From: Siphonodentalium dalli
Lineage: Eukaryota; Mollusca; Scaphopoda; Gadilida; Siphonodentaliidae
DNA: 64,000 bases
Direction: 5' to 3'
Assembly (NCBI GenBank): GCA_032622095.1
Contig: CP136068.1
Span: 12,567,729-12,631,728 of the forward strand
Below are positions 57,854-64,000 of the stretch, one piece after another (the stretch's first letter is position 1; each line of letters begins with the position of its first letter). The notes below the pieces were generated by a model, which was not told where the DNA came from, ran no database searches, and saw only the letters and a list, made by a program, of their open reading frames with translations. The translations under genes were made by a program, and so were the position numbers.

Positions 57854-58143
57854 CCACATTCGCCCTATCCACACATATTAACCCCACCACTGACCGGACA
57901 CCAGAAGTTGCATTATTTGATCGACAACTGACCTAACATGGGGTGGAATTTGGGATAGCATGACAATCTGCGGGACGGGATTTTCAAATTGCGTGGGACG
58001 GCCGATATCTCGAGGAATACAGCGCGTAGAGGGCTCCTTTTGGTGTCTCACGAAAGGTCCACATTCGCCCTATCCACACATATTAACCCCGTCACTGACC
58101 GGATACCGGAAGTTACATTATTCGGTCGACAACTGACCTAACA
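57840..58143 (+). repeat. Tandem duplication, ~203-bp period
   Basis: ACGAAAGGCCCACATTCGCC ... CGACAACTGACCTAACAT occurs at about 57846-57940 and 58049-58143. Between them lies the GACGGCCGATATCTCGAGG phrase also found at 31580. Confidence 0.85.
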
Positions 58144-58624
58144 TAAAATGCCACAAACATGAAAAACTGCGTTCGACATTAATGTTTAGAATTTAGATTT
58201 CTCGATGAATACACTAGCAAACTGTTTTATTGCGAATATTGTAATGGCGAACACGCAAACACGCAAACACGCTCCGATAAAACAGCTAAAAATAGACTCG
58301 ATGTTTACAATTACAGGATCGATTTCAGCCGGTATAGTCAATATAATGGGGCGTATAGTATATCAAAATGTAGAATTAGACACAGGGAATGTATTTTTTC
58401 CAAATGGGTCCAACAGGCGGTGAAATTGTTGCAGAAAATCGCTCCAAGATATTCGCACTTATTTTTATTTCAGTTGTGACTAAAAGCCCAGATACCGGAG
58501 CCCAGCGACTAAAAGCCAAGTTACAAAATAGATCAACTGGTTTGAACGAATGAATATGTCAATGGTAAGACTATTCAAAAGAATATTCAAATCAAATAGT
58601 GTTTATAGACTTAAAAACTTATGT
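58144..58624. other. No confident gene
   Basis: The open frame 58205-58423 has no recognised domain and no splice sites tying it to others. Confidence 0.3.
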
Positions 58625-58876
58625 GTCTGCCATTCATATATGCGGTGAAGTTCTCATATTATCTCCCTGTAATACGCGGTGGAGGTTCTCATATGAACAT
58701 ATTATCTGCCGGTCATACATGGTGGAGGTTCATATTATCCGCCGGTCATACGCGAGGGAAGTTTTCTTATTATCCTCCAGTCATACGCGGGGGAGGTTCT
58801 GATATGAACATATTATCTGCCGGTCATATGCGGTGGAGGTTCATATTATCCACCGGTCATACGCGAGGGAGGTATT
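58625..58876 (+). repeat. Minisatellite with 111-bp higher-order unit
   Basis: About seven 33-43-bp units of GCCGGTCATACGCGGTGGAG and TTCATATTATC occur. TGAACATATTATCTGCCGG repeats at 58693 and 58804, 111 bp apart, so three subunits form a higher-order repeat. 111 is divisible by three, which explains the overlapping open frames. Confidence 0.85.
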
Positions 58877-59226
58877 AAGTTAAGGCTATATACCGATATC
58901 ACATCTCTGATTGTCATCAGATTTCTATGAAAAATTTCTTTTGATTCAATGTCACCCAGTTGGGTAATCAAATATTTTAACAAATTGTTAGATTGGATGT
59001 GGCAAAACAGTTAGATACCAATTTTTTGAGTTCCAGCTGGAACCTCCAGGTTGCATTGGTACTAGCAGAGCCTGGCTAATAGCCCACACGATTGTACCAG
59101 TCGTCGTGTCTTGAAATTATATTGTCCAGAACCAGCTGGCATCATCACAGAGGACAGTTAAGGGCTAAGAGGTACATAAACTCAGAAAGTTTCCAGCATT
59201 ACTTTAAAAATGGATGTTGATTGTAT

Positions 59227-59337
59227 GGCATTCCATGGAGTATGGATGCAAGTTGAACATAAAAGTGCTCAACACCAGTAACGTTGTCAACACATGAAAA
59301 TGTCAGACCAATTTGCATCCATACTCCATGGAATGCA
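59227..59337. repeat. Hairpin 1 (GCATTCCATGGAGTATGGATG)
   Basis: The arms 59227-59251 and 59313-59337 pair at 24 of 25 positions. It is a relative of the hairpin 330 bp downstream. Confidence 0.8.
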
Positions 59338-59558
59338 ATGAAATAAACATTCATTCCTCATGTGTACACTCAACTGTCAAACTGAATGAGTATTTACAGC
59401 CTAAAATTAATAATATTCTCTACTTTTCAATCATATGTTAAAGATTGCTTCCACACAATATGGACACAATTTTGGGTTTATATAATAGTGCCCAATGTCA
59501 AAAGTTATCATTTGATTGTTCATCATCTATTTACACAACATTTAAGAAATGGATGATC

Positions 59559-59660
59559 GATTTTGTTGTGTTCCATAGAGTATGGATGCAAGTTGGTCTG
59601 ACATGAAAATGAAAATGTCAGACCAAGTTGCATCCATACTCTATGGAACGCAACAAAATC
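59559..59660. repeat. Hairpin 2, 46-bp arms, 10-nt loop
   Basis: The arms 59559-59604 and 59615-59660 pair at 44 of 46 positions, closed by GAAAATGAAA. They share TCCATAGAGTATGGATGCAA with hairpin 1 in diverged form. The shape resembles a long miRNA or siRNA precursor or a miniature foldback element. Confidence 0.85.
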
Positions 59661-60037
59661 AACATTCATCACTTATATTTACACTCAATCGAGTCAACTG
59701 GCAGATTAAGAGTTTTAAGCGTCTATTTCCAACATTATTATCGTGGCTCGGAGCAAGTTGAGTCTACACTAAAATGGATGAAAGTTGGGGTCAGCGCGCG
59801 ACGTCATGTGAAGTAATTTCGACCAACCAACGTCCTGCATTCATGTTCCACAACGCGATTGCATGTTTGAGTGTAAATATGATGCATAATACGATGTCAA
59901 ATTTACAACTATGAACTATAAACTTTACAGGTACATAAAACAAATTAAGGTTAAGTTTTGAAAGCTAATAAAAATGAATGAGACATATGTGTCAAATTTA
60001 ATTTTGAATATCAAACACCTAAAATAAATATTTTTAA

Positions 60038-60065
60038 GGTACTCAATCCGATTAAGCGCCCCTAA
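60038..60065 (+). mobile_element. Isolated end of the AGGTACTCAATCCG MITE family
   Basis: AGGTACTCAATCCGATTAAG follows TTTTTA, like the start of the element at 60540. The rest has been replaced by the GATATC array. Confidence 0.6.
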
Positions 60066-60462
60066 ATTATGGGCAGCTAAATTAACATATACTCAAATAT
60101 TTGGAGATATCTCTAAATATTTGGAGATAACTCTAAATATTTGGAGATATCTCTAAATATTTGGAGATATCTTCAAATGATTTAGAGATATCTCTAAATG
60201 ATTTGAAGATATCCCTAAATGATTTGGAGATATCTCTAAATATTTGTAGATATCTCTAAATATTTGGAGATATCTCCAAATCATTTGGAGATATCTCTAA
60301 ATCAGCACATATCCATAATTGATATGAATTGAAAATCTCTCCAAATCGATTTGGAGATAACTGCGATTTATTTGGAGATATCTACAAATATTTAGAGATA
60401 TCTCCAAATATTTAGAGATATCTCAAAATATTTGAGTATATGTTAATTTGGCTGCCCATAAT
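60066..60462. repeat. GATATC palindrome array within terminal inverted repeats
   Basis: Outer arms ATTATGGGCAGCTAAATTAA-CATATACTCAAATATTT (60066-60102) and their complement (60425-60462) have one or two differences. Between them, AAATATTTGGAGATATCTCT units of 20 bp repeat about fifteen times. Each is nearly self-complementary and some are inverted relative to others. Confidence 0.9.
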
Positions 60463-60539
60463 GAATTTAGTAAATTACTATTTACTTAGATTCAACGTAC
60501 AGCATGTATCAACATTCAGTGTTCGGTTTCCCACATTAA

Positions 60540-60987
60540 AGGTACTCAATCCGAATTAACGCTCACGAATTACAAATACAATATCATTGGCTTCGGGGGT
60601 ACAAAATATTTAACTTGAGTTGAGGAACCCACCCATCAAGGTACGGTACAGTAGGAGTAATCAGATATCGATATTTTAAATCTAGTATTTTAATTATAAG
60701 TGGCCCAGTAAACTGTCGGTGAGAAGAACTTATCTGACAAGATAGCAGATGAAGATCGATCACTCTCAAATCGAGTGGCTTTTTGTGTCAGATATTTGAC
60801 AACCAATAAAATTTTGTTGAAAAAAACTTTGATAAATAACAGGTTTTGGGCAATTTTATAGTTGACTGTGGTTCTAAAGCATTGTTTTGGGCAATTAATC
60901 TTTTCTGATAACTGAAATGGCATTTAAAAAATGGTGTTGTTGTTGGAATCTGATGATATGGGGACCGTCGAATCGGATTGAGTACCT
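60540..60987. mobile_element. TTAA-flanked foldback MITE, intact copy
   Basis: AGGTACTCAATCCGA ... TCGGATTGAGTACCT is bounded by TTAA at 60536-60539 and 60988-60991. The interior (TTGGCTTCGGGGGTAC, GTTGAGGAACCCACCCATCA) matches the elements at 4422 and 25895. 448 bp, no coding capacity. Confidence 0.88.
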
Positions 60988-60991
60988 TTAA

Positions 60992-61565
60992 TTCAACATT
61001 AGATAACATCTCGATATTCAACATTAGATTTCCAACTTTATTTCAACATTGATTCATTGTTGAACGATTGTCCAAATTTAAACTGTTAGATTTCTAACAT
61101 TATTTCAATGTTGATCGAACATCACAAAACTTGACAAAAGTGAACATTAGCTTTCAAACGTAATCCCAATGTCGATTCAACGCTAAATTAATGTCCAGAA
61201 ATTAAACATTAGGCTTCCAGCGTTATTTCAACGCTGAGCGAACATAAAACAAAATCAACATTAGATTCCAATGCTATTTCAAAATCGAGTGATCGTCCCA
61301 ATATTCAACATTAGTTTTCCAAAATTATCCCATTTTCAATTCAATGTTGTTGATCATATCAGGCGAACATAACAAAAAAAATACTTTTTTTATTCCAATA
61401 TTATTTTAACGTGAGCGAATGTCAAAAAATTCAACGTTAGCTTCCCAATATTATTCCAATGTTCAAAGTTAGTTTTTCAATGTTGTCTCAAATGTATATT
61501 CTAATATTTCTATGTTCACTTCAACGAGCAAACTGGACCAATCGCCAACGTTATTTAAAATTCAA
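60992..61565 (+). repeat. Degenerate tandem repeat, CAACATTAGATTTCCAACRTT type
   Basis: CAACATTAG, TTCCAA(C/T)(A/G)TTATTTCAA and GTTGATCGAACAT-like words recur every 60-120 bp about eight times. Words such as CAACGTT are palindromic. Confidence 0.7.
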
Positions 61566-61894
61566 GGTTGAAACAAAATTTGAGACAACCGTTTACTTTA
61601 GTCTTTACATTGGACCAACATAGGGATGCTATATGTCCTGGTGAGGCCATTTGGCATGATTTTGGGAAACATTGGGACATAAATATTATACAGACTGGAA
61701 TCAGTAGGCCCTATACTATAGCTGATTTCACCTATTGTCGCGGATTTTTTTTACAACTAGTGGAATTAGGTTTATATGATTACAGTTACCAGTTTGCTAC
61801 AATGTGAACACAGAATATATAGATATAACCATGTGACTCCCCACCGTGAGAAGGCGAGATTCATGCAAGTCTGCTGATAGTATGTCTGTCATTT
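61566..61894. other. No confident gene
   Basis: An 80-codon open frame at 61568-61807 has no recognised domain. Confidence 0.3.
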
Positions 61895-61986
61895 GCAGAA
61901 TGAGGTCCCTGGAGGGTGAATTTAGCGACGCTATATGGCATGGTGGGCTAGCATCACCAAATTCACTCTCTGGAACCTCATTCTGC
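61895..61986. repeat. Hairpin related to the 36-kb inverted repeats
   Basis: GCAGAATGAGGTCCCTGGAG (61895) and its complement CTCTGGAACCTCATTCTGC (61968-61986) enclose GGTGAATTTAGCG/CACCAAATTCAC arms. The same words bound the element at 36059-36999. Confidence 0.75.
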
Positions 61987-62150
61987 TTAGGGCTTTACTA
62001 TGTGGAGACCTGGGATCAGATTGATGTTCCCCAGTTGTATCATGTCCTATCATGTTATAGCAGGAAAACCCTATAGATGCATTACAATGGTGTGCTGAGA
62101 CACTAACGTTAACGTTTCCATGACTGAAGCTTAATATTGATTTTGCGAAA

Positions 62151-62460
62151 ATTCCTGTGCTAATACATTCTCCAATATATGCGAGTCTCTCATAGCGGGC
62201 CTTGCATATAGAAGAGAATACATTGGCCTAACAATATTTACTATGGGAGACTCGCATATATAAGAGAATGCACTCACATAGGATAATTAATGCTGCACCA
62301 GCGCTGGTCCTGTCACGATAGGGTTAAAGAAATATATAACTGTATAACCCTTGGGGCCTCGCATATATTAGGAAATACATTGGCCTGACAATATTTACCT
62401 TGACCGTGTAAGCCAGTGTATTATGTGAGGCTCCCTGACACATGATATTTAATGCTGCAC
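62151..62460. repeat. Relatives of the palindromic 40.2-kb MITE
   Basis: Three partial arms are present: CTCCAATATATGCGAGTCTC (62171), GAGAATACATTGGCCTAACA (62214) and GACTCGCATATATAAGAGAA (62251). Another diverged copy follows at 62355-62445. Complete termini are not clear. Confidence 0.65.
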
Positions 62461-62576
62461 CAGCGCAGCTACTGTCATGAAAGGGTAAAAGAAATATATG
62501 CCTGTATGTCTTTATATTAACTTCAGCTAGGAACAGTAACCCTAGACACTAGTACCAGAGACTGATGTCATGAACG

Positions 62577-62770
62577 ACAGGGTAAACCTCAAAGGACATT
62601 AAATTAATGATACAATAATGCCCTAAATAATCGACTCCTTAACCACAGCAGAATTATGGGTAACTTTTCAGGATTTATTCGGAAATATGGCTTGTTGCTG
62701 TGGTTAAGGAGTCAATTATTTAGGGCATTACTGTACAGGGTAAACCTCATAGGACATTAAATTATTGATA
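62577..62770. repeat. 36-bp direct repeats flanking a MITE
   Basis: ACAGGGTAAACCTCAAAGGA ... AATGATA (62577-62612) and ACAGGGTAAACCTCATAGGA ... TTGATA (62735-62770) enclose the hairpin MITE. This suggests insertion at the junction of an existing tandem duplication. Confidence 0.75.
62613..62733. mobile_element. Hairpin MITE, CAGTAATGCCC family, internally deleted
   Basis: Starts CAATAATGCCCTAAATAATC and ends TTATTTAGGGCATTACTG between TA dinucleotides. The left arm keeps GGATTTATTCGGAAATATGG; most of the right arm is missing. 121 bp. Confidence 0.85.
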
Positions 62771-62914
62771 GGTATGTGACACAGGTTTATTCCCAATATG
62801 TCCGGTATCACTCAGCCCTAGATCATTCATAGATAAAATCTGTCATTCTGTCTGTAACTAATCAATAGTATGATAGATACATGTACGGTATGATGTACCT
62901 TTACAGAACATAAT

Positions 62915-63480
62915 TGATGACTGTCTACCTTGGTAATCTGTACCTCCACAGACAAAAATAAATACTTATATACCCTGGTAATCTGTACCTCCACAGACAG
63001 AAATAAATACTTATATACCCTGATATACACTGGCAATCTGTACCTCCACAGACAGAAATAAATACTTATATACCCTGGTAATCTGTACCTCCACAGACAG
63101 AAATTAAAACTTATATACCCTGGCAATCTGTACCTCCACAGACAGAAATAAATACTTATATACCTTGGTAATCTGTACCTCCACAGACAGAAATTAAAAC
63201 TTATATACCCTGGCAATCTGTACCTCCACAGACAGAAATAAATACTTATATACCTTGGTAATCTGTACCTCCACAGACAGAAATTAAAACTTATATACCC
63301 TGGCAATCTGTACCTCCACAGACAGAAATAAATACTTATATACCCTGGCAATATGTACCTCCACAGACAGAAATAAATACTTATATACCCTGATATACCC
63401 TGGCAATCTGTACCTCCAGACAGAAATTAATACTTATATACCCTGGCAATCTGTACCTCCACAGACAGAAATAAATACTT
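62915..63480. repeat. 45-bp satellite, type A
   Basis: CTGTACCTCCACAGACAGAA and ATAAATACTTATATACCCTGG units follow at 45-bp spacing about a dozen times (second phrase split at 20 in the sequence). ATAAAT and ATTAAAAC versions alternate at 63090-63300, a 90-bp higher-order unit. As 45 is divisible by three, the minus strand is open with a 15-residue period (LPGYISIYFCLWRYR). There is no start context or domain to suggest a real protein. Confidence 0.95.
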
Positions 63481-64000
63481 ATATACCCTGATATACCCTG
63501 GCAATATAAACATCTACAGAACAGAAATTAATACTTATATACCCCGATATACCCTGGCAATATAAACATGTACAGAACAGAAATCAATATTTATATACCC
63601 CGATATACCCTGGCAATATAAACATGTACAGAACAGAAATTAATACTTATATACCCTGATATACCCTGGCAATATAAACATCTACAGAACAGAAATTAAT
63701 ACTTATATACCCTGATATACCCTGGCAATATAAACATCTACAGAACAGAAATTAGTACTTATATACCCTGATATACCCTGGCAATATAAACATGTACAGA
63801 ACAGAAATTAATACTTATATACCCTGGCAATATAAACATGTACAGAACAGAAATTAGTACTTATATACCCCGATATACCCTGGCAATATAAACATCTACA
63901 GAACAGAAATTAGTACTTATATACCCCGATATACCCTGGCAATATAAACATGTACAGAACAGAAATCAATATTTATATACCCCGATATACCCTGGCAATA
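63481..64000. repeat. 56-bp satellite, type B, runs off the window
   Basis: The related unit has GGCAATATAAACATCTACAG, AACAGAAATTAATACTTAT and an added CTGATATACCC, giving a 56-bp spacing. CATCTACAG and CATGTACAG versions and CTGATA/CCGATA versions are mixed. The array is cut by the right edge. Confidence 0.95.

Noticed and set aside
58599-58878. Two overlapping open frames with repeated GGGS-type peptides
   Set aside because: They are produced by the 111-bp higher-order minisatellite.
62827-63351. 174-codon minus-strand open frame with a 15-residue repeat
   Set aside because: It follows from a 45-bp satellite whose period is a multiple of three. No start context, signal or domain supports a gene.

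Overview
This looks like a 64-kb piece of an animal nuclear genome. It is AT-rich, has introns with GT/AG borders, and is packed with transposon relics, hairpin elements and satellite arrays. No bacterial operon, tRNA, rRNA or CRISPR array was seen. A marine invertebrate, plausibly a mollusc or another lophotrochozoan, is the best guess. The reasons are interspersed repeats with tandem cores and GACA/ACGG microsatellites, like the bivalve 'pearl'/Helentron-associated elements, and the frequent ACATGTA words. The organism assignment is inference.

Layout. 0-5.3 kb: a perfect 61-bp-arm hairpin; a short hAT-type transposon with 8-bp target duplications that still carries a zinc-finger exon ending in a splice donor; and a minus-strand non-LTR reverse transcriptase split by a TTAA-flanked foldback element. 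5.4-12 kb: several inverted and tandem repeats. 12.8-15.5 kb: three head-to-tail copies of an interspersed repeat whose 122-bp core has expanded to an eight-unit array of alternating types. 15.7-29 kb: no gene; hairpin MITEs, a second repeat family of the same architecture, a palindrome array and a 37-bp minisatellite. 30.8-40 kb: remains of two more non-LTR elements, one with ORF1 (SGNH esterase), endonuclease and the RT C-terminus but no RT core.

43.8-50.5 kb is the only gene-like region. It holds an intact Myb/SANT-like DNA-binding ORF. After it comes a plus-strand multi-exon gene whose exon phases agree across seven exons. Four of these are tandemly duplicated mini-exons of 87, 87, 54 and 54 nt, all whole-codon cassettes. 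Between the first two, the exon is conserved apart from one silent change while the flanking intron has drifted. A 2.1-kb TIR element sits inside the array, and sister intron copies preserve its empty site.

51-64 kb: a MULE-like element with a perfect 9-bp target duplication; a hAT-like element nested in a rearranged inverted repeat; a long inverted copy of a 31.6-kb repeat at 57.5 kb; an array of GATATC palindromes inside terminal inverted repeats; more TTAA and TA hairpin MITEs; and a 45/56-bp satellite running off the right edge. The main biology visible is transposon-driven restructuring around one exon-duplicating gene.
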